Source: Arachis hypogaea
Taxonomy: Eukaryota > Streptophyta > Magnoliopsida > Fabales > Fabaceae
Length of the DNA stretch: 64,000 bases
Assembly (NCBI RefSeq): GCF_003086295.3
Contig: NC_092048.1
Location: 66,878,841-66,942,840, forward strand
Reading direction: 5' to 3'
Position numbers and translations under genes: made by a program. Below the pieces are notes generated by a model. That model had not been told where the DNA came from. It made no database searches and saw only the letters and a program-made list of their open reading frames with translations. Shown here piece after piece: positions 12,901 to 23,717 of the stretch. Each line of letters starts with the position of its first letter. Position 1 is the stretch's first letter.

Positions 12901-14692
12901 TCTTTAAATGACGCTATCCCGAGGAGCAAACCTAAAGGCGAGCCGTAATGGCCTCATCTTCGGCAGGCTCTTCCGGTTTTTTTTTCCAGTTTTTTTTTAC
13001 GTTGTGCTGACCCTCGTTCTTTAAATGATGCTATTCCGAGGAGGACACCTAAAGGCGAGCCGTAATGGCCTCATCTTCGGCAAGCTCCTCCGGTTTTTTT
13101 CCAGTTTTTTTACGTTGTTCTGACCCACGTTCTTTAAATGACGCTATCCCGAGGAGGACACCTAAAGGCGAGCCGTAATGGCCTCATCTTCGGCAGGCTC
13201 ATCCGGTTTTTTTTGGTGTTTTTTTCCGGTTTTTTCTTTTACGTTGTTCTGACCCTCGTTCTTTAAATGACGCTATCCCGAGGAGGATACCTTAAGGCGA
13301 GCCGTAATGGCCTCATCTTCGGCAGGCTCATCCGTTTTTTTTTTTTGTTTTTTTTCCGGTTTTTTCTTTTATGTTGTTCTGACCCTCGTTCTTTAAATGA
13401 CGCTATCCCGAGGAGGACACCTAAAGGCGAGCCGTAATGGCCTCATCTTCAGCTGGCTCCTCCATTTTTTTTTCAGCGTTTTTTTTTTAACGTTGTGCTG
13501 ACCCTCGTTCTTTAAATGATGCTATCCTGAGGAGAACACCTAAAGGCGAGCCGTAATCGCCTCATCTTCAGCGGGCTCCTCCATTTTTTTCCGGTTTTTC
13601 CATTTTTTTTACTACGTTGTGCTGACCCTCGTTCATTAAATGACGCTATCCCGAGGAGGACACCTAAAGGCGAGCCGTAATGGCCTCATCTTCGGCAGGC
13701 TCCTCCGATTTTTTTTTTTACATTGTGCTGACCCTCGTTCTTTACATGACGCTCTCCCGAGGGGGATACCTAAAGGAGAGCCGTAATGGCCTCATCTTCA
13801 GCAGGCTCCTCTTTTTTTTCCTATTTTTTCCGTTTTTTTTTCTTACGTTTTGCTGACCCTCGTTCTTTAAGTGATGCTATCCCGAGGAGGACACCTAAAG
13901 GCGACCCTTAATGGCCTCATCTTCGGCAGGCTCCTCTCGGTATTTTTTTATGTTGTGCTGACCCTCGTTCTTTAAATGACGCTATCCCGAGGAGGACACC
14001 TAAAGGCGAGCCGTAATGGCCTCATCTTCGCAGGCTCCTCTAGTTTTTTTTTTTTGTTTTTTTTTACGTTGTGCTTGCCCTCCTTCTTTAAATGACGCTA
14101 TCCCGAGGAGGACACCTAAAGGTGAGCCGTAATGGCCTCATCTTCGGCAGGTTCCTCCGGTTTTATTTTTTCGGTTTTTTTCTGTTTTGTTTTTTACGTT
14201 GTGCTGACCCTCGTTCTTTAAATGACGTTATCCCGAGGAGGAAACCTAAAGGCGAGCCGTAATGGCCTCATCTTCGGCAGGCTCTTCCGGTTTTTTTCCA
14301 ATTTTTTTACGTTGTGCTGACCCTCGTTCTTTAAATGATGCTATCCCGAGGAGGACATCTAAAGGCGAGCCGTAATGGCCTCATCTTCGGCAAGCTCCTC
14401 CGGTTTTTTTCCAGTTTTTTTACGTTGTTCTGACCCTCGTTCTTTAAATGACGCAATCCCGAGGAGGACACCTAAAGGCGAGCCGTAATGGCCTAATCTT
14501 CGGCAGGCTCATCTGGTTTTTTTTTTTTCTGGTTTTTTCTTTAACGTTGTTATGACCCTCGTTCTTTAAATGACGCTATCCCGAGGAGGACACCTAAAGG
14601 CGAGCCGTAATGGCCTCATCTTCGGCAGCCTCCTCCGATTTTTTTTTACGTTGTTCTGACCCTCGTTCTTTAAATGACGCTATCCCGAGGAG

Positions 14693-14854
14693 GACACCTA
14701 AAGGCGAGCCGTAATGGCCTCATCTTCGGCAGGCTCCTCTATTTTTTTTTTTTACGTTGTGCTGACCCTCGTTCTTTACATGATGCTATCCCGAGGGGGA
14801 TACCTAAAGGAGAGCTGTAATGGCCTCATCTTCAGCAGGCTCCTTTTTTTTTCC

Positions 14855-14887
<33 letters not shown>

Positions 14888-16336
14888 GTTTTGCTGACCC
14901 TCGTTCTTTAAGTGATGGTATCCCGAGGAGGTCACCTAAAGGCGAGCCTTAATGGCCTCATCTTCGGCAGGCTCCTCCCGGTTTTTTTTTTTTACGTTGT
15001 GCTGACCCTCATTCTTTAAATGACGCTATCTCGAGGAGGACACCTAAAGGCGAGCCGTAATGACCTCATCTTCGGCAGGCTCCTCCGGTTTTTTTTTTTG
15101 TTTTTTTTTACATTGTGCTTGTCCTCGTTCTTTAATGACGCTATCCCAAGGAGGACACCGAAAGGTGAGCCGTATGGCCTCATCTTCGGCAGCCTCCTCC
15201 AATTTTTTTTTACGTTGTTCTGACCCTCGTTCTTTAAATGACGCTATCCCGAGGAGGACACCTAAAGGCGAGCCGTAATGGCCTCATCTTCGGCAGGCTC
15301 ATCCGGTTTTTTTTGGTGTTTTTTTCCGGTTTTTTCTTTTACGTTGTTCTGACCCTCGTTCTTTAAATGACGCTATCCCGAGGAGGATACCTTAAGGCGA
15401 GCCGTAATGGACTCATCTTCGGCAGGCTCATCCGGTTTTTTTTTTGTTTTTTTTCCGGTTTTTTCTTTTACGTTGTTCTAACCCTCGTTCTTTAAATGAC
15501 GCTATCCCGAGGAGGACACCTAAAGGCGAGCCGTAATGGCCTCATCTTCGGCAGGCTCCTCTATTTTTTTTTTTTTACGTTGTGCTGACCCTCGTTCTTT
15601 ACATGACGCTATCCCGAGGTGGATACCTAAAGGAGAGCTGTATTGGCCTCATCTTCAGCAGGCTCCTTTTTTTTCCGATTTTTTTTGTTTTTTTTTTTTG
15701 TTTTTTTACGTTTTGCTGACCCTCGTTCTTTAAGTGATGGTATCCCGAGGAGGTCACCTAAAGGCGAGCCTTAATGGCCTCATCTTTGGCAGGCTTCTCC
15801 CGGTTTTTTTTTTTACGTTGTGCTGACCCTCGTTCTTTAAATGACGCTATCTCGAGGAGAACACCTAAAGGCGAGCCGTAATGACCTCATCTTCGGCAGG
15901 CTCCTCCGGTTTTTTTTTTTGTTTTTTTTTACATTGTGCTTGTCCTCGTTCTTTAATGACGCTATCCCAAGGAGGACACCGAAAGGTGAGCCGTATGGCC
16001 TCATCTTCGGCAGCCTCCTCCAGTTTTTTTTTATGTTGTTCTGACCCTCGTTCTTTAAATGACGCTATCCCGAGGAGGACACCTAAAGGCGAGCCGTAAT
16101 GGCCTCTTCTTCGGCAGGCTCATCCGGTTTTTTTTGGTGTTTTTTTCCGGTTTTTTCTTTTACGTTGTTCTGACCCTCGTTCTTTAAATGACGCTATCCC
16201 GAGGAGGACACCTAAAGGCGAGCCGTAATGACCTCATCTTCGGCAGGCTCCTCCGGCTTTTTTTTTTTTGTTTTTTTTTTTACGTTGTGCTTGCCCTCGT
16301 TCTTTAAAGTCGCTATCCTGAGGAGGACACCTAAAG
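14693..16336 (+). repeat. Local tandem duplication, period about 821 bp
   Basis: Landmarks repeat at a constant offset: atggcctc at 14714 and 15536 (822 bp), 15020 and 15841 (821 bp), 15060 and 15881 (821 bp). Each copy holds about seven monomers in the same order, including the short-core monomer with cccaaggagg and accgaaaggtgagccgtatgg. The outer limits are approximate because any monomer boundary could be the breakpoint. Confidence 0.8.
14857..14885 (+). repeat. Poly-T expansion, 29 nt
   Basis: 29 T in a row in the spacer of the gggggat-type monomer, after ttccga and before acgttttgctgacc. Confidence 0.85.
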
Positions 16337-17359
16337 GTGAGCCGTAATGGCCTCATCTTCGGCAGCCTCCTCTGGTTTTTTTTTTACGTTGTTCTGACCC
16401 TCGTTCTTTAAATGACGCTATCCCGAGGAGGACACCTAAAGGCGAGCCGTAATGGCCTCATCTTCGGCAGGCTCATCCGGTTTTTTTTTGGTGTTTTTTT
16501 CCGGTTTTTTCTTTTACGTTGTTCTGACCCTCGTTCTTTAAATGATGCTATCCCGAGGAGGACACCTAAAGGCGAGCCTTAATGGCCTCATCTTCGGCAG
16601 GCTCCTCCTGGTATTTTTTTACGTTGTGCTAACCCTCGTTCTTTAAATGACGCTATCCCGAGGAGGACACCTAAAGGCGAGCCGTAATGGCCTCTTCTTC
16701 GCAGGCTCCTCCGGTTTTTTTTACGTTGTGCTTGCCCTCGTTCTTTAAATGACGCTATCCCGAGGAGGACACCTAAAGGTGAGCCGTAATGGCCTCATCT
16801 TCGGCAGGTTCCTCCGGTTTTATTTTTTTCGGTTTTTTTCTGTTTTGTTTTTTACGTTGTGCTGACCCTCGTTCTTTAAATGACGCTATCCCGAGGAGGA
16901 AACCTAAAGGCAAGCCGTAATGGCCTCATCTTCGGCAGGCTCTTCCGGTTTTTTTTCCAGTTTTTTTTTTACGTTGTGCTGACCCTCATTCTTTAAATGA
17001 TGCTATCCCGAGGAGGACACCTAAAGGCGAGCCGTAATGGCCTCATCTTCGGCAAGCTCCTCCGGTTTTTTTCCAGTTTTTTTACGTTGTTCTGACCCAC
17101 GTTCTTTAAATGACGCTATCCCGAGGAGGACACCTAAAGGCGAGCCGTAATGGCCTCATCTTCGGCAGGCTCATCTGATTTTTTTTTTGTTTTTTTTTCT
17201 GGTTTTTTCTTTAACGTTGTTCTGACCCTCGTTCTTTAAATGACGCTATCCCGAGGAGGACCCCAAAAGGCGAGCTGTAATGGCCTCATCTTCGGCAACC
17301 TCCTCCGATTTTTTTTTACGTTGTTCTGACCCTCGTTCTTTAAATGACGCTATCCCGAG

Positions 17360-18465
17360 GATGGATTGTATGTATCACCATACACTTCATTTGGTCCTTG
17401 GCTGTGCATATACTGTACTTGCTCTTGTTGTTCTTCTTATTGAGTTTCTTCATTTTGCCCCCATGTGGATGATGGTTGTCTTGTGTTAACTGCTGCAACT
17501 TGGAGGCTATCAATCCTCTTGGCCATTTGCTCAAATTGTTGTTGAATTTACTGCTGCATCATCTTGTTTTGAGCCAAGATTGAGTCCACTCCTTCTAGCT
17601 CCATTACTCCTCTCCTTTGTGATGGTTGGCGATTTCTTTGGTGAGCAAAGAAATATTTGGCCACCATGTCAATAAGATTTTGAGCTTCTTCTGCTGTTTT
17701 CATCAGTTGCAATGATCCTCCAGCTGAGTGGTCAAGTGATTCTTGAGCCTTTAGAGTGAGTCCTTCATAGAAGTTCTGTAGCTTGTCCCACTCAGTGAAC
17801 ATTTCTGGTGGACATTTCCTCAGCAGAGCCTTGTATCTCTCCCATGCTTCACACAGATTTTCAGCGTCCAATTGTGTGAATGTTTGCACCTCAGTTTTCA
17901 GCCTGATGATTCTTTGAGGTGGATAGAATTTGGCTAGAAATTTAGTCACCAAATCATCCCAGCTAGTGATGCTTCCTTGAGGAAAAGTTTCAAGCCATTG
18001 TGCTGCCTTGTCCCTTAATGAGAACGGGAACAGCAGAAGCTTGTAGGTCTCAGGATTCACGCCATTGGACTTGACAGTGTCACAAATCCTTAAGAAGGTA
18101 GATAGATGTTGATTTGGATCCTCCAATGGTCCTCCCCCAAATGAGCAGTTGTTTTGGACCAATGTAATGAGTTGTGGCTTCAATTCAAAGTTATTTGCAT
18201 TGACATTAGGGATGAGAATGCTGCTTCCACAATGTCTAGCATTTGCAAAAGTATAGGAGGCCAAAACTCTCCTCTGGGGTGGGTTGTTATTGTTGTTGGC
18301 TGCTCCACCAGGTGGATTGGTTGAATGTTCCTCCATATCTTGGAATTCTTCTTCTGATTCCTCTTCTCCAACAATATTTTCCCCTCTTTCAGCTGTTCTT
18401 AACCTCCTAAGAGTTCTTTCGTCTTGCTCCTGAGAGGTGGGTATGGTTCTCCTTGTACCTGACAT
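17360..18465 (-). pseudogene. gag: Truncated, interrupted gag of an Athila-type element
   Basis: Gag would form the retrotransposon particle. The ATG is placed at 18465 (MSGTRRT), the start shared with the full element; the open frame extends eight codons upstream to 18489 but the extension is not conserved. Visible parts are an acidic N-terminal stretch (EEESEEEFQ), then the Ty3-type gag core with LLLFPFSLRDKAAQW and FLAKFYPP motifs. Two lesions separate it from the 51664-56001 copy: a 6-bp in-frame loss near 17655, where VANNQY becomes VAKY, and a stop at 17548-17550 in the glutamine-rich stretch after KMMQQ, where a CAA codon reads TAA. The frame is physically cut at 17360, before the remaining gag and all of pol. 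It cannot give a working Gag-Pol; it is otherwise very similar to the full-length copy. Confidence 0.92.
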
Positions 18466-18646
18466 ACAAGCAGAACTTAAGAAATGCACAAAACCAGTAG
18501 CACTTCAATCTATTGCTAGAATGAAGTTCTAGTTAGCTTAAGCAAAAATTCAAACAGTTAGTGGGTTAATCAAAAATTAGAGAAACAGAAAATAAAAATG
18601 CTAGATCTAGATCACCACTTCACTTAATCATTGTCAATCTAATCAA

Positions 18647-18664
18647 TCCCCGGCAACGGTGCCA
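18647..18664 (-). other. Primer-binding site for tRNA-Asp (one mismatch)
   Basis: Plus-strand tccccggcaacggtgcca matches the 3' end of plant tRNA-Asp (GUC) including CCA, except for t in place of c at the fourth base from its end. It sits 6 bp from the LTR at 18671. The full-length element has the perfect version. tRNA-Asp priming is typical of the Athila lineage. Confidence 0.88.
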
Positions 18665-19572
18665 AAAACTTGATGTGTATTTTTGGAGAACGAATTCCAA
18701 ACACACAAATCTAACCGGCAAGTGCACCGGGTCGCATCAAGCAATAAAAACTCACGGGAGTGAGGTCGATCCCACAGGGATTGAAGGATTGAGCAATTTT
18801 AGTTTAGTGGTTGATTTAGTCAAGCGAATCAAGATTTGGTTGAGTGATTTGTGATTTGCAGAATTTAAATTGCATGGAAAATAAAGGGAATGGGTAAATT
18901 GCAAGAAAGTAAAGAGAACTGAAATTTAAAGTGCTGAATCTTAAAGAACAAGAAATTAAATGGCAGAAACTTAGAACGCAAGAAATGTAAATTGCAGAAT
19001 CTTAAAGTGCAAGAAATGTAAATGGCTTGAATTGTAAAGGGAATTGGGAATTGGATTTGCAGAAATTAAACAAGGAAAAGTAAAATTGCAACGAGCAGAG
19101 AAGTAAAGGATGCCTAGAATTGAACCGGATCTTAAAACAGAAATGTAAATGAGCTTGAAAGCAGTAAACAGAGAATTGAAAATGGGAAATCCGGATCTCA
19201 GGACCCAAGAGACTAGATAACCAAGTCTAGATCTCAATGCCTTCCTAGATCCAACAAGAACAATTGTAAAGGAAATGTAAATTGCAAAGAAAGTAGATGA
19301 AGAAGCAATTAACCAAAACTGAAATTCAATTAAGCAGAGAATTAAACAAGATCCCAAGGTGAGATTGAAACAGAAGTTCTTCAATTCTCCACCCAAGATC
19401 CAAGACCAGAAAAGTAAAGAGTGCTGGGCAAGAACAAGGAAGAAGAGAGATCAATTCTCCTCCCAAATTCTCTTGAATTAAAACAACAATGCCAAGAAAT
19501 GTAAAGTGAGCTCTCTACTAAGTGTACTAATCAAAACCGAAAAGAAAGCTCTCCGAAAACTTAAATCCTATG

Positions 19573-19581
19573 CTATTTATA
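19573..19581 (-). promoter_or_regulatory. Candidate TATA box of the truncated element's LTR
   Basis: TATAAATAG on the minus strand, about 940 bp from the U3 end, at the same relative position as in the other three LTRs. Confidence 0.7.
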
Positions 19582-19850
19582 CACTTTCTTCAAATGGTCT
19601 TCAAGCCTTCAATTGGGCCTTTGCTCTTGATGGAATTGGGTTGATAGAGGCCTTGGTTGATTGCTCTTGGAGTTTGGAGAAGAACCGAATTGAACCGGGT
19701 TTGGAATCATGAAAGCTTGAGTAAAAGTTTGAGGCAAACTTTTACTCAAACTTTTCACATCAGCCACACCATTTTGCTGATACCAACGTTTGGGCAAAAG
19801 TTTGGGGTCAAACTTTTGCTCAAACGTTGGCCTCCCCTTGCATACTCATG

Positions 19851-20040
19851 GCGCCAACGTTGGCCAAAAAGTTTGAGGCAAACGTTGGCGCAAACTTTTG
19901 CTCTCCAGGGTGTGTTGTTCATGCGCCAACGTTTGCCAAAAAGTTTGAGGCAAACGTTGGCGCAAACTTTTGCTCTCCAGGGTGTTGATTTGTGATGCCA
20001 AAAGTTTGCCAAAAAGTTTGAGGCAAACTTTTGCTCAAGC
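19851..20040. repeat. Tandem hairpin repeats in the truncated element's LTR
   Basis: Three inverted-repeat modules about 72 bp apart. The clearest has perfect 15-bp arms, GCGCCAACGTTTGCC at 19923-19937 and GGCAAACGTTGGCGC at 19949-19963, with an 11-nt loop. The first (from 19851) has a one-base mismatch in the left arm. The third has drifted to AAAAGTTTGCC against GGCAAACTTTT. Confidence 0.9.
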
Positions 20041-20523
20041 TTTTTGCCCAAAAGTTTGCACAAAAGTTTGAGGCAAACTTTTGGTCCAGCTTTTTGCCCA
20101 AAAGTTTGCATAAAAGTTTGAGGCTAACTTTTGGTCCAGCTTTTTGCTTCCTGGTTCATTTTCACTTATTCCAAAAGTTTGAGCTAAAGTTTGAGGCAAA
20201 CTTTTGCTCAAACTTTTTGTCCTCTCTTCCTCCTAACCATTCCTTCTTGCTTCAACCTTTCTCCAAGCTTTCTTCACCTATCATTAATTAACCAAACACA
20301 TCAAAGCTATGCTAAAAATCATGAGATATTCATTCTTTCATAATATGTGACAATTATAGCATAAAACCTCATGAAATTGCATTAATTCATCTATGGTTGA
20401 TTAAATCAAAGGAAGCATGAAAATCTACCCAATTGGCTTGCTTATGGCTCAAGAAAGTGCATAATTCAAATGAAAACATAAGAAAAAGGCTAGTGAAACT
20501 AGGCTAAAATGACTTGTCATAAG

Positions 20524-23500
20524 CAGGCTCCTCCGATTGTTTTTTTTTACGTTGTGCTGACCCTCGTTCTTTACATGACGCTATCCCGAGGGGGATACCT
20601 AAAGGAGAGCCGTAATGGCCTCATCTTCAGCAGGCTCCTCTTTTTTTCCTATTTTTTCCGTTTTTTTTCTTACGATTTGCTGACCCTCGTTCTTTAAGTG
20701 ATGCTATCCCGACGAGGACACCTAAAGGCGAGCCTTAATGGCCTCATCTTCGGCAGGCTCCTCCCGGTTTTTTTTTACGTTGTGCTGACCCTCGTTCTTT
20801 AAATGACGCTATCCCGAGGAGGACACCTAAAGTCGAGCCGTAATGGCCTCATCTTCGGCAGGCTCTTCCGGTTTTTTTTCCAGTTTTTTTTACGTTGTGC
20901 TGACCCTCGTTCTTTCAATGATGCTATCCCGAGGAGGACACCTAAAGGCGAGCCGTAATGGCCTCATCTTCGGCAAGCTCCTCCGGTTTTTTTTCCAGTT
21001 TTTTTACGTTGTGCTGACCCTCGTTCTTTAAATGACGCTATCCCGAGGAGGACATCTAAAGTCGAGCCGTAATGGCCTCATCTTCGGCAGGCTCTTCCGG
21101 TTTTTTTTCCAGTTTTTTTTTACGTTGTGCTGACCCTCGTTCTTTAAATGATGCTATCCCGAGGAGGACACCTAAAGGCGAGCCGTAATGGCCTCATCTT
21201 CGGCAAGCTCTTCCGGTTTTTTTTCCAGTTTTTTTTACGTTGTGCTGACCCTCGTTCTTTAAATGACGCTATCCTGAGGAGGACACCTAAAGGCGAGCCG
21301 TAATGGCCTCATCTTTGGCAGCCTCCTCCGTTTTTTTTTTACGTTGTTCTGACCCTCGTTCTTTAAATGACGCTATCCCGAGGAGGACACCTAAAGGTGA
21401 GCCGTAATTGCCTCATCTTCGGCAGGCTCATCCGGTTTTTTTTTTTGTTTTTTTTCTGGTTTTTTCTTTTACGTTGTTCTGACCCTCGTTCTTTAAATGA
21501 CGCAATCCTGAGGAAGACACCTAGAGGTGAGACGTAATCGCCTCATCTTCAGCAGGCTCCTATGTTTTTTTTTTTCCGGTTTTTTCCTTTTTTTTAGACG
21601 TTATGCTGACGCTCGTTCTTTAAATGACACTATCCCGAGGAGGATACCTTAAGGCAAGCCGTAATGGCCTCATCTTCGGAAGGCTCATCCGGTTTTTTTT
21701 TGTTTTTTTTCCGGTTTTTTCTTTTACGTTGTTCTGACCATCGTTCTTTAAATGACGCTATCCCGAGCAAGACACCTAAAGGCGAGCCGTAATGGCCTAA
21801 TCTTCTGCTGGCTCCTCAATTTTTTTTTCAGGGTTTTCTTTTAACGTTGTGCTGACCAGCGTTCTTTAAATGACGCTATCCTGAGGAGAACACCTAAAGG
21901 CGAGCCGTAATCGCCTCATCTTCAGCGGGCTCCTCCATTTTTTTCCGGTTTTTCCGTTTTTTTTACTACGTTGTGCTGACCCTCGTTCATTAAATGACGC
22001 TATCCCGAGGAGGACACCTAAAGGCGAGCCGTAATGGCCTCATCTTCGGCAGGCTCCTCCGATTTTTTTTTTTTACGTTGTGCTAACCCTCGTTCTTTAC
22101 ATGACGCTATCCGAGGGGATACCTAAAGGAGAGCCGTAATGGCCTCATCTTCAGCAGGCTCCTCTTTTTTTCCTATTTTTTCCGTTTTTTTTTCTTACGT
22201 TTTGCTGACCCTCGTTCTTTAACTGAGGCTATCCCGAGGAGGACACCTAAAGGCGAGCCTTAATGGCCTCATCTTCGGCAGGCTCCTCCCGGTTTTTTTT
22301 TACGTTGTGCTGACCCTCGTTCTTTAAATGATGCTATCCCGAGGAGGACACCTAAAGGCGAGCCGTAATGGCCTCATCTTCGTAGGCTCCTCGGGTTTTT
22401 TTTTTATGGTTTTTTATTACGTTGTGCTTGCCCTAGTTCTTTAAATGACGCTATTCCGAGGAGGACACCAAAAGGTGAGCCGTAATGGTCTCATCTTCGG
22501 CAGGTTCCTCCGGTTTTATCTTTTCGGTTTTTTTCTGTTTTGTTTTTTACGTTGTGCGGACCCTCGTTCTTTAAATGACGCTATCCCGAGGAGGAAACCT
22601 AAAGGTGAGCCGTAATGGCCTCATCTTCGCCAGGCTCTTCGGGTTTTTTTTCCAGTTTTTTTTTACGTTGTGCTGACCCCCATTCTTTAAATGATGCTAT
22701 CCCGAGGAGGACACCTAAAGGCGAGCCGTCATGGCCTCATCTTCGGCAAGCTTCTCCGGTTTTTTTTCAGTTTTTTTACGTTGTTCTGACCCTCGTTCTT
22801 TAAATGACGCTATCCCGAGGAGGACACCTAAAGGCAAGCCGTAATGGCCTCATCTTCGGCAGGCTCATCCGGTTTTTTTTGTTTTTTTTTTTTGGTTTTT
22901 TCTTTAACGTTGTTCTGACCCTCGTTCTTTAAATGACGCTATACCGAGGAGGACACCTAAAGGCGAGCCGTAATGGCCTCATCTTCGGCAGCCTCCTCCG
23001 GTTTTTTTTTTTACTTTGTTCTGACCCTCGTTCTTTAAATAACGCTATCCCGAGGAGGACACCTAAAGGTGAGCTGTAATTGCCTAATCTTCGGCAGGCT
23101 CATCCAGTTTTTTTTTGTTTTTTTTCCAGTTTTTTCCTTTACGTTGTTCTGACCCTCGTTCTTTAAATGACGCTATCCTGAGGAGGACACCTAGAGGTGA
23201 GTCGTAATCGCCTCATCTTCAGCAGGCTCCTATGTTTTTTCCGGTTTTTTCCTTTTTTATATACGGTATACAGACCCTCGTTCTTTAAATGACGCTATCC
23301 CGAGGAGGATACCTTAAGGCGAGCCGTAATGGCCTCATCTTCGGCAGGCTCATCCGGTTTTTTATTTTGTTTTTTTTCTGGTTTTTTCTTTTACGTTGTT
23401 CTGACCCTCGTTCTTTAAATGACGCTATCTCGAGGAGGACACCTAAAGGCTAGCCGTAATGGCCTCATCTTCAGCTGGCTCATCCATTTTTTTTTTAGGG

Positions 23501-23717
23501 TTTTTTTTTAACGTTGTGCTGACCCTCGTTCTTTAAATGACGCTATCCTGAGGAGAACACCTAAAGGCGAGCCGTAATCGCCTCATCTTCAGCGGGCTCC
23601 TCCATTTTTTTTCCGGTTTTTCCGTTTTCTTTACTACGTTGTGCTGACCCTCGTTCATTAAATGACGCTATCCTGAGGAGGACACCTAAAGGCGAGCCGT
23701 AATGGCCTCATCTTCGG
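20524..23717 (+). repeat. Higher-order repeat, 3.2 kb, copy 1
   Basis: A block of about 27 monomers (3,194 bp) repeated almost unchanged at 23718-26917. Rare variants occur once in each copy, in the same order: tacgatttgctg (20671 and 23867), ctttcaatgatg, gacgctcgttc, cccgagcaagac, accagcgttc, gtgcggaccc, cgagccgtcatgg, and acggtatacagaccc (near 23264 and 26464). Differences are mainly T-run lengths and a few substitutions. Confidence 0.93.

Larger units (their letters stand above)
8791..17359 (+). repeat. Satellite array, block B
   Basis: Continuation of the same monomers, in the same orientation, after the solo LTR. The first monomer completes the one cut at 6909. The run of monomer types seen in block A recurs: the gttcattaaatg type is at about 11384 and 13632, after 4312 and 6778 in block A, so the spacing is 2.2-2.7 kb once the LTR is discounted. 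The cgctctcccgaggggg variant occurs at about 11505 and 13750, marking a local copy of about 2.25 kb. Few single-base losses are seen in this block. No gene is visible. Confidence 0.97.
17360..20520 (-). mobile_element. Truncated Athila-type element: gag fragment, primer site, 5' LTR
   Basis: Read on the minus strand this is a 5' LTR (20520 to 18671), a primer-binding site, a 181-bp leader and the first part of gag, cut at 17360. The internal sequence at 17360 corresponds to about 54889 of the full element, so the rest of gag, all of pol and the 3' LTR are missing. The LTR stops at gacttgtcat and lacks the final CA. No target duplication flanks it: the left flank ends cccgagg, the right begins aagcaggctcc, and about 40 bp of the expected monomer between these points is absent. 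The junctions show short shared bases (agg on the left), which fits deletion or repair joining rather than simple integration. Confidence 0.9.
18671..20520 (-). repeat. 5' LTR of the truncated element (1,850 bp)
   Basis: Begins (plus strand) TGATGTGTATTTTTGG and ends gacttgtcat, lacking the last CA. It contains the same ordered landmarks as the other LTRs: aaccggcaagtgcaccgggt near 18713, a TATA motif, and the hairpin modules at about 19851-20040. A minus-strand frame of 141 codons at 18971-19396 is low-complexity read-through of non-coding LTR. Confidence 0.92.

Noticed and set aside
18971..19396. 141-codon minus-strand frame in the truncated element's LTR
   Set aside because: Within U5/R-type LTR sequence, with a low-complexity product not kept in the other LTRs.
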